The notes: generated by a model not told the origin, from the sequence alone. Counted from the stretch's first letter, positions 42,334 through 51,681 are shown. The stretch: DNA of 64,000 nt from Cyclobacteriaceae bacterium (GCA_028284125.1 JANQSI010000016.1:1-64000), one strand, 5' to 3'. Made by a program: numbers and translations.

Positions 42334-43479
42334 TTAATCGTTCTTTTTGCTTGGAAATCTAATGGTAGCAGTACAGCCCTCTTTCTCGTTGTTTTCAATA
42401 CTAAACTCACTGGAATTTCCATACAATTGGGCCAACCGTTTAGTTACATTTTGAAGGCCAATCCCGTAATCATGTTCTTTGATTAAGCCTGTTCCATTGT
42501 CAGAAACTGCCAACTCTAGTTGCGGAATGGAGTATTGAGCTCCATTAAGGATTTTTGATGAAATTTCAATTTTTCCATCACTCACTTTCGAAGCGATTCC
42601 ATGTTTAATCGCATTTTCAACCAATGGCTGTAAAATGAGTGTCGGCACCTGATCATCCATGGATTGTGGATCAATTTCGTAAGAGATCGACAGACGATCA
42701 CTGAACCGCTCCATTTCGATTGAGAGATAGTTTTCCAGAAAAGAAATCTCCTCTTGAAGTGAAACAAACTGCTTTTCTTCTTTTTCCAGAACTCCACGTA
42801 ACAACTCACCAAACCGAGCAATCATCTTTTGAGCTGCAGATTTATCAATGTCAATCAAAGAAGAAATGGAATTCAATGTATTGAAAAGAAAGTGCGGTCT
42901 CAATTGTGTCATCAAGGCGTTCAGCCTGGCGTTTGCCAGCTCTTTTTCTTTATCAATTAATCGTTGCCTGTTGATAGCAGCAATGAATATTCCTACTGTT
43001 AGCCAATAAAAAATCAGGCTTGAAATAATACCAGCGCCGAAGGACCGCAACCTCCAAAATCCGAATAATCCTGAGAATGGATTATCGACGTACAAAGAGT
43101 ATATGAAATTGTAGACCGCTGTGCTTGTGGCTCGATGAACAAGTGCTAGGAGAATGCTACTCAATATTAGCGCAACAATAATTTTTAGCTTGCTTTTATT
43201 CTCGATTGTGTTGAGTGCGAATGTCGCAGCAACCGGGGTCAATAGAACCAGAAGAACAAAATCGATTGAATTGCTCACGGAGATGGAAAACCAACTGAAT
43301 TCGTACTGATAGTTAGCAATTAAATAGCTGAGAAATTTCTGTAACGTCAACAACGCAGCAACTCCCAGGGCGGACAAAAAAAGATATCCAAATGGGATCG
43401 GTAACGTACGGTATGTGTAGAAATTCCTAATAACAGCTAGTTTATTGGAAGTAAAATTAGGCCTATTATTGCTTGTCAA
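42334..43479 (-). CDS. LytS-like sensor histidine kinase
   Basis: 381 residues. Four predicted membrane helices in the first 175 residues, then the His_kinase domain with the phospho-histidine in MTQLRPHFLFNTLNSISSLI, and an HATPase (LILQPLVENAIKHGI, DYGIGLQNVTKRLAQLYG). No large sensor domain outside the membrane. The partner is the LytTR regulator that follows. The divergent lipoprotein gene at 43533 shares its promoter region. Confidence 0.92.
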   Translation of the reverse strand: MTSNNRPNFTSNKLAVIRNFYTYRTLPIPFGYLFLSALGVAALLTLQKFLSYLIANYQYEFSWFSISVSNSIDFVLLVLLTPVAATFALNTIENKSKLKIIVALILSSILLALVHRATSTAVYNFIYSLYVDNPFSGLFGFWRLRSFGAGIISSLIFYWLTVGIFIAAINRQRLIDKEKELANARLNALMTQLRPHFLFNTLNSISSLIDIDKSAAQKMIARFGELLRGVLEKEEKQFVSLQEEISFLENYLSIEMERFSDRLSISYEIDPQSMDDQVPTLILQPLVENAIKHGIASKVSDGKIEISSKILNGAQYSIPQLELAVSDNGTGLIKEHDYGIGLQNVTKRLAQLYGNSSEFSIENNEKEGCTATIRFPSKKND

Positions 43480-43532
43480 CGCTTGGAAAGTGATAAACTG
43501 CCACTTCTGTGACCATACCCAAATACAACCAA

Positions 43533-43994
43533 ATGAGACATTTCAATTACATTTTTCTTTTAGTATTTCTTTCATTTTGCTCCACTCCCGCTAAGGAACA
43601 AGACACCTCATCTGAAGAAGAAGATGAATTGACCTACAATGAGCTTTATAATATGGTAACGCTTGAAACAGGTCGACGGATTGAATGGCATGGCGAAGAA
43701 CTTGATAAAAGTGCTTTAGAATTTTTGACACTATCAGAAGGGGACCCATGTGGCGAAAATGATTGTGGAAAAGCAATGTTTGTAGAGAATTCAGGAGATG
43801 AACAAGTGCATTTCGTTATTCACGCACCTTTCCAGATTGATGATGTTTCCAGTCATTTAGCCACACGTTACACCATTCCTGCTAGCGGCAAAATATCCAT
43901 TGGCTGTTCTCACCTTTGTTATCAAGGAGAAGCTTACTTGTTCGAAAGAAGGATTGTCGGGGCAAAAACCGGCGACCAACCATTTGGAGAGTAA
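43533..43994 (+). CDS. Cysteine-containing lipoprotein, unrecognised
   Basis: The ATG at 43533 gives a lipoprotein signal (MRHFNYIFLLVFLSFC, lipobox LSFC); an ATG upstream would need a poor extra leader. After an acidic linker (EEEDELTYN) the 100-residue body has two cysteine pairs, GDPCGENDCG and GCSHLCYQG, which could form disulfides or bind metal in the periplasm, and a beta-sandwich-like pattern. No family is recognised. Divergent from the LytS-type kinase. Confidence 0.7.
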   Translation: MRHFNYIFLLVFLSFCSTPAKEQDTSSEEEDELTYNELYNMVTLETGRRIEWHGEELDKSALEFLTLSEGDPCGENDCGKAMFVENSGDEQVHFVIHAPFQIDDVSSHLATRYTIPASGKISIGCSHLCYQGEAYLFERRIVGAKTGDQPFGE

Positions 43995-44666
43995 TTAATC
44001 TCTTAATCGGTTCGCACGTTCGAGGAATCCTTTTCCTACAAGATCGCTCATAACATGAGGGCCGTTTTTGATAATTTCTATTGTGCTGTCAACACCTATC
44101 TTTTCCAAGATGGCATGTCGTTGCTTAGCTGCATTCATCCAATACGTGTCTTTGTCTCCGACAACAAACTGAACTTTAACTCCTTTCAGCTTACTCAGCT
44201 CAGACTCGTTGGTGGTTCCCGGATTTCCTGCCATGCCAGTGATCCCAGTAATGTATTCAGGCACTTGCATGGCCAAACTAAAAATGGAAGAGCTATTGGC
44301 ACTGAAACAGACGGTATGAAACTTGTTTCCCTCCACATTATACTTAGATCGAAGATGCTCCATAAATGCCTTGATTTCCTTGACTCTTCTTGTCGCATCA
44401 TAAATTCGATAATCGATTAAAATCCAACCATAAGTGTCTTTTGTGCCTTTCCAGTAAAAGCTTTGATCACCTTTTTCTTCGACACTCGATGGACCAATTA
44501 ATACAGGGTATGTTTTGGATGGATCAAAATCATCCGGAAGCTGAACACCATACCTCAATTTTTTACCATTGAATTCAAATTCAGCAAGTTCATGCTTTCC
44601 AGCCTTGCAATTAGATAATATCAGCAGCAGACTAGTAGCGAAAAGAAGTCCTTTCATTTTTTTCAT
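43995..44666 (-). CDS. Alpha/beta-hydrolase-like lipoprotein
   Basis: The ATG at 44666 (or 44657) is used because it opens a lipoprotein signal with lipobox LSNC; the frame goes on upstream to 44780 but that part lies in the intergenic repeat at 44750. The 223-residue body looks like an esterase/hydrolase of the PHB-depolymerase type: YPVLIGPSSVEEKGD, GWILIDYRIYDATRR, TVCFSANSSSIFSLAM, GITGMAGNPG, VQFVVGDKD, NGPHVMSD. The nucleophile elbow, normally GxSxG, reads FSANSSS, so a usual serine is possible but the motif is not canonical. Asp and His positions remain. Confidence 0.7.
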   Translation of the reverse strand: MKKMKGLLFATSLLLILSNCKAGKHELAEFEFNGKKLRYGVQLPDDFDPSKTYPVLIGPSSVEEKGDQSFYWKGTKDTYGWILIDYRIYDATRRVKEIKAFMEHLRSKYNVEGNKFHTVCFSANSSSIFSLAMQVPEYITGITGMAGNPGTTNESELSKLKGVKVQFVVGDKDTYWMNAAKQRHAILEKIGVDSTIEIIKNGPHVMSDLVGKGFLERANRLRD

Positions 44667-44749
44667 TTTTTTTGAATTCAAAAGAACTTGTCTTGATGAG
44701 AAACTCCAATTTGGATGTGCCAGGAAGTTATTTCTGTGATGAAACAAAA

Positions 44750-44875
44750 AAGCTATCTCAAAAAGCCAACATAACGTCATAGCGAACGAAGTGAAGCTAT
44801 CTTAAGTGATCTAAAGACACTTTTCTAGCATAAGATCGCTTCGATACCTCGCGATGACGACTTTTGAGATAGCTT
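44750..44875. repeat. 126-bp intergenic repeat with inverted ends
   Basis: The ends AAGCTATCTCAAAA (44750-44763) and TTTTGAGATAGCTT (44862-44875) are perfect inverted repeats of 14 bp. Within, CGTCATAGCGAACGAAG... and its diverged reverse complement ending CGCGATGACG extend the hairpin. It has no ORF and looks like a small non-autonomous repeat element. Confidence 0.65.
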
Positions 44876-44898
44876 CCTAATCAATCCTGTCCAACGAC

Positions 44899-45648
44899 TT
44901 ATACCTGACTTAATCCACCGTCAACTTCCAATTCCACTCCGTTCACGTACGATGCATCGTTTGAAGCAAGAAATAATACCGCCTTAGCCAACTCGTCTGA
45001 TGCTCCAAACCTTCCTAGAGGAACTTGTTGTGCAAAGCCAGCTCCCATTTCTTCTACAGCATCTTGCGGCATTCCCAATTTTCCGTAGATCGGAGTTTCA
45101 ATTGGACCTGGAGCCACACTTACGGTTCTGATCTTTCGCTCTCTTAACTCACTTGCCAACACTCTTGATAATGACCTGAACGCTGCTTTCGTAGCAGTGT
45201 AAACACTTGTTCCATCAAATCCCTTTTGATTTACAATTGATGTGTTACCAATGATTACCGCTCCGTCATTTAAATGAGGGATTGCTTCTTTGATCAAAAA
45301 GAAAGGTCCTTTCACATTCGTATTGAATTGTGAATCAAAGAACTCCTCCGTGATTTCCGTGTGCGGCGAGAAGTAAGCCACCCCAGCATTTGCGAATAGA
45401 ATGTCGATCTTTCCGTATTTCGAAACGGTTGTCTCGACAACTTCCTTCGTTTTTGAAATATCAGCAGCATCTGCAAGAATTGCGGTCACATCACCACTTA
45501 TTTCATTCACTGCTTGATCTAAGGCTTCTTCTCGGCGTCCGGTAATTACAACCTTAGCGCCTTCTTGAATAAATAATTTAGCTGTCGCTAGCCCAATTCC
45601 GCTATTCCCGCCGGTAATCAGTGCTACTTTGTTATCTAGTTTTCCCAT
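44899..45648 (-). CDS. SDR-family oxidoreductase
   Basis: 249 residues, a classical short-chain dehydrogenase: TGGNSGIG (12-19), NAG (87-89), catalytic Ser137, Tyr150 and Lys154, and PGPIETP. Arg38-Arg39 after the second strand (TGRREE) favours NADP(H). The substrate is unknown. It follows a TetR-type regulator gene and carries a palindromic site in its promoter, so it is probably the regulated gene of that repressor, often an answer to small reactive or toxic compounds. Confidence 0.92.
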   Translation of the reverse strand: MGKLDNKVALITGGNSGIGLATAKLFIQEGAKVVITGRREEALDQAVNEISGDVTAILADAADISKTKEVVETTVSKYGKIDILFANAGVAYFSPHTEITEEFFDSQFNTNVKGPFFLIKEAIPHLNDGAVIIGNTSIVNQKGFDGTSVYTATKAAFRSLSRVLASELRERKIRTVSVAPGPIETPIYGKLGMPQDAVEEMGAGFAQQVPLGRFGASDELAKAVLFLASNDASYVNGVELEVDGGLSQV

Positions 45649-45694
45649 TTTGTAATTTTAATTTGAAATGATTGGTCCAAATAAAACGTGAATA

Positions 45695-45710
45695 TGGAAT
45701 AAACGTTCCA
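45695..45710. promoter_or_regulatory. Candidate TetR operator before the SDR gene
   Basis: TGGAATAAACGTTCCA is a pseudo-palindrome (TGGAA...TTCCA). It shares 12 of 16 positions with the site at 46322-46337 before the regulator gene. A shorter palindrome TTGGTCCAA stands at 45672-45680. Confidence 0.45.
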
Positions 45711-45726
45711 AATAAATAGAAAAATT

Positions 45727-46293
45727 TTATAAACTGCTTAAGACTTCTTTTATAACTCCCTCTAAATCAGGCTCGATCATAGATGTCAATCGTAATCCTT
45801 GAAGACTAGAAAAAAGGTATAAAGCAAGTGTTTGTGGATCTTTACGAGTATCAATTTCGCCTAATTGTTGAGCCCCCTCAATCAACGCGGCAAAAGAAGC
45901 AACCACTCGGTCTTTGTTCTCAACTAGAAAATCTTTAATGATTGGTTGTTCTGCACTTAGTTCTGATGTACAACTCGCCAACATGCAGCCTCTATGATTT
46001 CCTGACTTTATATCATCGCTAATACCTCTAAAAAGCGATACTATGGCTTCTCTAGGAGACTTTGCTTTGGAAAAAGTAGCCCTTAGCCAATCATTTTGAG
46101 AAGATTGATAGTGTTTTAATGATTCTTCGAAAAGCTGAAACTTGTCTCCGAATGTATTGTAAATGCTGGATCTATTCAATCCCGTTACATCCACCAGGTC
46201 CTGCATAGAGGTACCATTGTATCCTTTTCTCCAGAAAAGGTCTGTAACGTTCTCCAAAACTTCATTCCGGTCGAATAATACGTTCTTAGGCAT
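45727..46293 (-). CDS. TetR-family regulator
   Basis: 188 residues. N-terminal helix-turn-helix (FWRKGYNGTSMQDLVDVTGLNRSSIYNTFGDKFQLF) and a helical ligand domain with SGNHRGCMLASCTSEL, typical of the TetR/AcrR group related to NemR and its cysteine-containing relatives. Such cysteines can react with electrophiles; here Cys98 and Cys102 would be the candidates. The likely targets are itself and the SDR gene, as both have a related 16-bp palindrome in front. Confidence 0.88.
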   Translation of the reverse strand: MPKNVLFDRNEVLENVTDLFWRKGYNGTSMQDLVDVTGLNRSSIYNTFGDKFQLFEESLKHYQSSQNDWLRATFSKAKSPREAIVSLFRGISDDIKSGNHRGCMLASCTSELSAEQPIIKDFLVENKDRVVASFAALIEGAQQLGEIDTRKDPQTLALYLFSSLQGLRLTSMIEPDLEGVIKEVLSSL

Positions 46294-46321
46294 AGCTCTT
46301 TCCGTAATTTAGTGTATTATT

Positions 46322-46337
46322 TGAAACTAACGTTTCA
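46322..46337. promoter_or_regulatory. Candidate TetR operator before the regulator gene
   Basis: TGAAACTAACGTTTCA has perfect 6-bp arms and lies 29 bp upstream of the regulator's start codon. Confidence 0.5.
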
Positions 46338-46378
46338 GATATCCTATAAGTTTCTTATTACCAACTGTATGAGAGCAA

Positions 46379-48862
46379 TCAATCCTTCCTCTTAACACCT
46401 TTTATTGCATCAGCAGTCCAAGGATCATCCGGCCAGAAGTGCTTCGGATAGCGTCTTTTTAATTCCTTTCTCACTTCGAAATAGGTTTCATTCCAGAAAT
46501 TCTTAAGATCTGACGTAATTTGTACCGGCTTAAATCCTGGTGAGAGCAAGTGAATCAACAAGTGGGTTTTTCCTTCATTGATAGTCGGAGTTTCTTCCAT
46601 TCCAAAAAGCTCCTGGATTCGAGCAGCTAAAATCGGTGGTTCTCCATTGGAGCGATACATGATCTTAATCATCGATCCACTTGGAACCTCAAGTCGAATA
46701 GGTGCGAACAGATCCAATTCTTGTTGTTTCTCAAAAGGTAAATGATGATGTAAGACTTCTTTCAAATTGATCTTCTTGAGATCCTGTGGTTTTTTCACAT
46801 CCGGCAAGTACGGTGAAAGCCACTCGCGATTAGTCAGGAGAAGACTTTCTTTGCTTACTTCTGGCCAATCTTCGCCGATCCTCCATTTTCGCAGGCTCAA
46901 AACCCTATTTTGCCATTGCTCGACATCTTCATTCCAGTCTAACAAGGTAGCGCCTTGCTTTTGAATTGCATTTGAAATAGCCTCACCTAAATGTTCAGGA
47001 TCAGGATCAGGTAATGGATCTGATTTGAGAACGATACTGCCAATTCTCATATCTCTTGAAGCCGATAATCCCCCGTCTTCAGTATCCCATTCGATCACCT
47101 CCACTTCTTTCACACGAGGTGCAAGGTCTTTGGGATTAAGCGGAGAGGCTAGAAAAATTTTCCCCATTCCATCTCTGGCATCCAAATTGGCGATAGCTAG
47201 CCATGACTCATGTGCCAAATCGTCTTTGTGCCCAGCCATCGCAATGCGACCGTTTGCTAATTTGAATTGAGCATTGTTTCCTGGCCGAGCAAAAGCGATA
47301 CGTTCTGGAAAAGCATGTGTCAATAATAAACCCGTTTCATATGGATCGAATACATCATTATCGGGTTCTTCATTGAACAGCTGACGATAAGAATCAGCTA
47401 CTTTTTCAATTCTATCAAAGCGTCCACCTTTTCGATTTTCCCGACGATGTGTTCGTAACGCCTCAATTCTAACATTGATATCAATTCCAGCTTCTCGACC
47501 TAGCGGATCTCTTTCCTCCAATAAGGCTGCTATATCGGCTGCCAATGGAACAAGACCTTCTTCTTCTGCCATCAAAAGCATGTGCGCCAATCTTGGATGA
47601 CAAGGCAATTGATGCATTTTCTCTCCATGCGCTGTTATCTTCCCGTTTTCTAAAGCTTCTAACTGATGTAAGGTTTCTTGAGCTGCCATCCAAGCTCCTT
47701 TTGGGGGTGGAGTCATCCAAGTCAATTGGTTTGGATCGATTATGCCCCACTTAGCCAGGTCGAGAGCCAAAAAGGAAAGATCTGCTTCGGCAATTTCCGG
47801 AGTGATGTGTTCGGCCATTCGGTTTTCGGTTGCTTTCGACCACATCCGGTAACAAACCCCAGGGCCTAAACGACCTGCCCGACCTGCTCGCTGATCGGCA
47901 GAATCTTTAGAAATTTCTACCGTGACAAGTCGTGACAAGCCCGATCTCGGATCCCATTTTGATGTTCTACCAAAGCCGGTATCTACTACAATGTGTACTC
48001 CTTCAATCGTCAGGCTGGTTTCTGCAATGGAGGTGGCCAACACGATTTTTCTTTTCCCATCTTTATTGGGAAGAATCGCAGACTTCTGTTTCCCGAATGA
48101 AAGCTGACCATAAAGTGGATGAATCGCAAAGCCTTTTAACGTTCGTCTTAATATTTCTTCACACTTGGTGATCTCTCCTTGGCCTGGAAAAAAAGCCAGG
48201 ACATCTCCATCATCTTTCTTCACAGCTTCCTGAATTGTTCGAGCAGTCATTTCAGGAAGTAGCGTTTGATCATTTTCACCGACGTGAAATATCTCTACGG
48301 GAAACTGTCGGCCATCACTCGACACAACCGGAGCTTTCAGTGTTCGGATCAGCTCAGGCATGTTCAAGGTGGCAGACATCACCATTATTCGAAGGTCAGG
48401 CCGAAGCACTTGTTGAGATTCTCTACACAGTGCTAGCGCTACATCTGCATGAATACTTCGCTCATGAAATTCATCAAAGATGACTACTCCAATATTCTCT
48501 AATGAATTGTCCGAGTGTAGCATCCGGGTAAGAATTCCTTCTGTTACGACCTCAATTTGTGTTTTATCACTAATTCTGGTTTCGAATCGAATGCGATACC
48601 CAATCGTTTCTCCTACTGGTTCACCAAGAAGTTCAGCCATCCGAGTAGCAATGGATCTGGCAGCCAATCTTCTCGGCTCTAACATTACAATTTTCTTTCC
48701 CTTGAGCCATCCAGCATTTAACAAAGCCAAAGGAATGACTGTACTTTTTCCTGCACCTGGCGGAGCATGGATAATAAGAGTTGGTTCGTTCTCAAGTTTT
48801 GCGTTTGCTTTGTCAAGAATTTCTGTAATTGGGAGGTCGATATCTTGGGGATTGAAAGACAA
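46379..48862 (-). CDS. hrpB: ATP-dependent helicase HrpB
   Basis: 827 residues. Walker A in IHAPPGAGKSTVIP (about 31-44), the DEAH-type box VIFDEFHER, SATLN (motif III), ATSIAETSLTIEGV (motif V) and QRAGRAGRLGPG (motif VI). The C-terminus has the HrpB-specific region (LLTNREWLSPYLPDV, PIRLEVPSG, FGMEETPTI, LLSPGFKPVQITSDLKNFW). The length is normal for the family. HrpB is a DEAH RNA helicase-like protein without a settled role. Its 3' side leads into the short spacer before the TetR gene. Confidence 0.94.
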   Translation of the reverse strand: MSFNPQDIDLPITEILDKANAKLENEPTLIIHAPPGAGKSTVIPLALLNAGWLKGKKIVMLEPRRLAARSIATRMAELLGEPVGETIGYRIRFETRISDKTQIEVVTEGILTRMLHSDNSLENIGVVIFDEFHERSIHADVALALCRESQQVLRPDLRIMVMSATLNMPELIRTLKAPVVSSDGRQFPVEIFHVGENDQTLLPEMTARTIQEAVKKDDGDVLAFFPGQGEITKCEEILRRTLKGFAIHPLYGQLSFGKQKSAILPNKDGKRKIVLATSIAETSLTIEGVHIVVDTGFGRTSKWDPRSGLSRLVTVEISKDSADQRAGRAGRLGPGVCYRMWSKATENRMAEHITPEIAEADLSFLALDLAKWGIIDPNQLTWMTPPPKGAWMAAQETLHQLEALENGKITAHGEKMHQLPCHPRLAHMLLMAEEEGLVPLAADIAALLEERDPLGREAGIDINVRIEALRTHRRENRKGGRFDRIEKVADSYRQLFNEEPDNDVFDPYETGLLLTHAFPERIAFARPGNNAQFKLANGRIAMAGHKDDLAHESWLAIANLDARDGMGKIFLASPLNPKDLAPRVKEVEVIEWDTEDGGLSASRDMRIGSIVLKSDPLPDPDPEHLGEAISNAIQKQGATLLDWNEDVEQWQNRVLSLRKWRIGEDWPEVSKESLLLTNREWLSPYLPDVKKPQDLKKINLKEVLHHHLPFEKQQELDLFAPIRLEVPSGSMIKIMYRSNGEPPILAARIQELFGMEETPTINEGKTHLLIHLLSPGFKPVQITSDLKNFWNETYFEVRKELKRRYPKHFWPDDPWTADAIKGVKRKD

Positions 48863-48938
48863 CTGGAGTTTTGATTTTTGCTACCGCGAATTTAGAGAGA
48901 AGTAGATTCAAAGGTAGGTTCTGAATCAAGCAGAGCTC

Positions 48939-50252
48939 TCAAAATTGAATTCCAAAGTGGAAATCTACCCAACGCTCATGTGAACCTTTTAAATCAGATA
49001 GAAATCCGGATGAAAGCCTTTCCCCATCATCAACCTTATGGATGTTAAGTGAAAACCCTGCAAAGAGAAAAAAATGGATCATTTTCGGTCGGTTCGAGTG
49101 TCCAATTACTGGATTAAATCCAAATTCAAACTTTGCGTTGTAGACAAAATTGGGGTCCAAGAAAGATTGATTTTCCTCTTTTATTTGCTTAATGCTTGCA
49201 AAATATTCATAGAAGAACTGGTTCTTTTTGATTCCTCCCTTCACCTGATTTCCAATCGAGTACCCCAATGCCCAAATATTCCTATTCGGATTCCGACTGT
49301 AGCTGGCGATATTCATCACCCGTTTAGAACCCGTTCCTATCTCGACGTTAATAGGAAAGATCCGATTCACAGAAGCCCTTGCAAAGCCTTCCATGTCTGC
49401 GGCGATATTCAAGATACCAATTGGAAATTCTGGAATTTTATTTGAGAGATTGATTATCCCTATTTGAGAAAGTCCAATGTCTTTTCCCAAATTGAATAAC
49501 CCAATTTGAACACCATCGCTATTCTGAATGGCTCGGTTGATTACTCCCATTTGAAGCCAATAAAAATGGAAGTTTCTGTAGACCGTACTTTTCTTGTTAC
49601 CGATATAATTGAAGAGTCCTAATTGAACTCCATCAAGATCATTCGATACTGCATTTATTATTGCGGGAAATTGAACGCCAGTAAAATTCTTTGACGAATT
49701 CGCAAACAAGCCAGCCTGAACTCCAACCCCATATTCACCAATTCGATTGGTTAAAAGCGAAAGCTGGAAGCCTGAAAATCCTTTGCCAGTGAAATTGTAA
49801 ACGGTTGAAAACTGGAATCCATCTAAACTTTCTGTCACTGAATTCGATAAGCCGGCTAACTGTGCACCATCCCCCGTTCCATTTACAACATTGAAAAGTC
49901 CTGATAGTTGAATTGCCCGCAAAGATGCGAGGCTATCTTCTTGATTCTCTCTATTTATGAATGGATATCCACCGGAAACATTTGCAATCCCAGACAAATA
50001 GATTCCCTGGCTTTTCAACAACTGGAAATGGCTTATTCCAGAAATGCAAAGAATATTATTTCCATATGATTGTCCCGTAAAGAGATTAAGTGAAACATTG
50101 TTTTCATGTTTCAAATCGTAAATTCCATTCGTGCCGATTCCATTGACAATTCCAAGATGGAGTGGACGAAATTCGATCTGCTCGTTCCTTTTTTGTCCAT
50201 GGCACAAGAAGGCGCTTCCTGCAAGCAGGGCAGCTAGCATATATTTATTCAT
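48939..50252 (-). CDS. Surface-repeat protein, LA_2272-like
   Basis: 437 residues with signal peptide (MNKYMLAALLAGSAFLCHGQ). The central part has about eight to ten degenerate repeats of the type GxQ[LI]G[LI]xNxxxxxxxG (for example GAQLAGLSNSVTESLDGFQ, GVQLGLFNYIG, GVQIGLFNLGKD, LSQIGIINLSNKIPEFPIG). They resemble the LA_2272-type surface repeats described from Leptospira. The C-terminal 100 residues look like outer-membrane beta strands ending in Phe. It is probably surface-located; its ligand is unknown. The DNA before its start contains no clear motif. Confidence 0.7.
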   Translation of the reverse strand: MNKYMLAALLAGSAFLCHGQKRNEQIEFRPLHLGIVNGIGTNGIYDLKHENNVSLNLFTGQSYGNNILCISGISHFQLLKSQGIYLSGIANVSGGYPFINRENQEDSLASLRAIQLSGLFNVVNGTGDGAQLAGLSNSVTESLDGFQFSTVYNFTGKGFSGFQLSLLTNRIGEYGVGVQAGLFANSSKNFTGVQFPAIINAVSNDLDGVQLGLFNYIGNKKSTVYRNFHFYWLQMGVINRAIQNSDGVQIGLFNLGKDIGLSQIGIINLSNKIPEFPIGILNIAADMEGFARASVNRIFPINVEIGTGSKRVMNIASYSRNPNRNIWALGYSIGNQVKGGIKKNQFFYEYFASIKQIKEENQSFLDPNFVYNAKFEFGFNPVIGHSNRPKMIHFFLFAGFSLNIHKVDDGERLSSGFLSDLKGSHERWVDFHFGIQF

Positions 50253-50384
50253 AACACCTGTCTAAAAGTGTTATACACTCAAGACAGGTATTCGTTCAAT
50301 TGAAACATTTTTGAAATACAAAAATTGACGTAAGCTGCACCATGTGAGATTATTCAAATAAGAAAGCTCCTTCTATTTTTGAGG

Positions 50385-51185
50385 ATGATCTTTAATAGAA
50401 TAGATCCAAGTCCCGAATTAAGCCGGATAATCAAAGAATTTTGGATCTATGAGAACCCAAGTAATTCGCCCGAAATACAGAAAATAATTCCAGACGGTTT
50501 TAGTGAAATCATCATTCATTATGGTGATCCCTATCGAATAAACCTAACCGGTTTATGGGAATTACAATCAAGGCTTCTTTTCTCTAACCAAATCAGCACA
50601 TTTTTTCATCTTGAGAATACAGGTACTTCAGCTATGATCGGAATGAAGTTGTTCCCAGAAGCCGGCCATCGACTTTTCAATCTTGATATGTCCGACTTTA
50701 CAGACCGAGTTGTGGATCTTGAAGAATTTCTAAACGATGAGTCATCTATTTCCAAATTGACATCTGAGGAATATTCCACAGCGGAAAGAATCAAGACGCT
50801 TGAGCAATGGGTGAAAGACAGAATTTCAACCAAATCAGATAACATCAAAAAAATTGAAATAGTAACAGATCTGATTTTTGAGGCAAATGGCATGATAGAA
50901 ATACAGTCCTTGGCAGAAGTTGTTGAAATCAGTATACGTCAATTGGAAAGGCTTTTCAAGAAAATCAACGGAACAACAATCAAGTTTTTTGCTCGAATTG
51001 TACGCTTCAATTACATTTTTCATTTGATGAAAAACAAGGAGCTAACCTGGATCCAGGTAGCTTTAAAATCTGGTTATTTTGACCAGTCTCATTTCATAAA
51101 AAATTTCAAGGAATTTACTGGTGAAGAACCTACCAATTATGGTTTTGACGAGCAAACCTTAGCTAATTTCTTCCTCAATAAGTAA
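50385..51185 (+). CDS. AraC-family regulator with DUF6597-like N-terminus
   Basis: The ATG at 50385 is used; the frame could begin with TTG at 50379. The N-terminal 120 residues (ELSRIIKEFWIYEN, KIIPDGFSEIIIHYGDPY, GMKLFPEAGHRLF) are of the DUF6597 type. The C-terminal 90 residues hold two helix-turn-helix motifs (IQSLAEVVEISIRQLERLFKK, WIQVALKSGYFDQSHFIKNFKEFTG). The ligand is unknown. It is followed 55 bp later by the DUF6265 gene, which may be under its control. Confidence 0.88.
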   Translation: MIFNRIDPSPELSRIIKEFWIYENPSNSPEIQKIIPDGFSEIIIHYGDPYRINLTGLWELQSRLLFSNQISTFFHLENTGTSAMIGMKLFPEAGHRLFNLDMSDFTDRVVDLEEFLNDESSISKLTSEEYSTAERIKTLEQWVKDRISTKSDNIKKIEIVTDLIFEANGMIEIQSLAEVVEISIRQLERLFKKINGTTIKFFARIVRFNYIFHLMKNKELTWIQVALKSGYFDQSHFIKNFKEFTGEEPTNYGFDEQTLANFFLNK

Positions 51186-51240
51186 GTGTCGTTTTTTTAC
51201 AATACTTCCATTACAGCTGATTACTATCCTTACAGTAAAA

Positions 51241-51681
51241 ATGGCACGACTATTCCTTCTTTTTCTGCTCATCTCTTCATTTTCTTGCTCAGCTCAGGAA
51301 TCAAAAAAACTTGATTGGTTAATCGGGAAATGGCAAAGAGAAAATGTACGACCCGGACGAACGGCATTCGAGATTTGGGAACGTAACAATCAAGGACTGA
51401 CAGGCATTGGAGTGACCTTGCAAGGATCGGATACAGTGTTTATTGAAAGGTTAGCCATTGCTGAAAAAGATGGTGAATTGTTCTATGTGGCAAATGTCAG
51501 CAGTAATGCATCCGCTACTTTTTTCAAAATGACTTCCTATGATGAATCAGGTTTTGAATCAGAGAATCCAGACCATGATTTCCCCAAAAAAATAACTTAC
51601 AAGCTGGAGGAAGATGTCATGACCGCCACGATCTCTGGAGATGGTAAGCAGATCCCTTTTTTATTCAAACGTGTAGATTGA
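51241..51681 (+). CDS. DUF6265 family secreted protein
   Basis: 146 residues with signal peptide MARLFLLFLLISSFSCSAQ; the SFSC in it could also be a lipobox. The body is DUF6265-like, a small beta-barrel of the lipocalin type: LDWLIGKWQREN, FEIWERNNQGLTGIGVTLQG, FESENPDHDFPKKITYKL, ATISGDGKQIPFLFKR. These proteins are widespread in Bacteroidota and have no known reaction. No operon partner after it; a -7 box of the next operon begins 45 bp downstream. Confidence 0.82.
   Translation: MARLFLLFLLISSFSCSAQESKKLDWLIGKWQRENVRPGRTAFEIWERNNQGLTGIGVTLQGSDTVFIERLAIAEKDGELFYVANVSSNASATFFKMTSYDESGFESENPDHDFPKKITYKLEEDVMTATISGDGKQIPFLFKRVD

Noticed and set aside
44667-44780. N-terminal extension of the hydrolase-like lipoprotein gene
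   Set aside because: It lies in the intergenic repeat and precedes a good lipoprotein signal, so translation from 44780 is unlikely.
50374-50381. TATTTTTG as -7 box of the AraC gene
   Set aside because: It matches TAnnTTTG but ends 3 bp before the start codon and has no -33 partner, so it is probably chance in a T-rich stretch.
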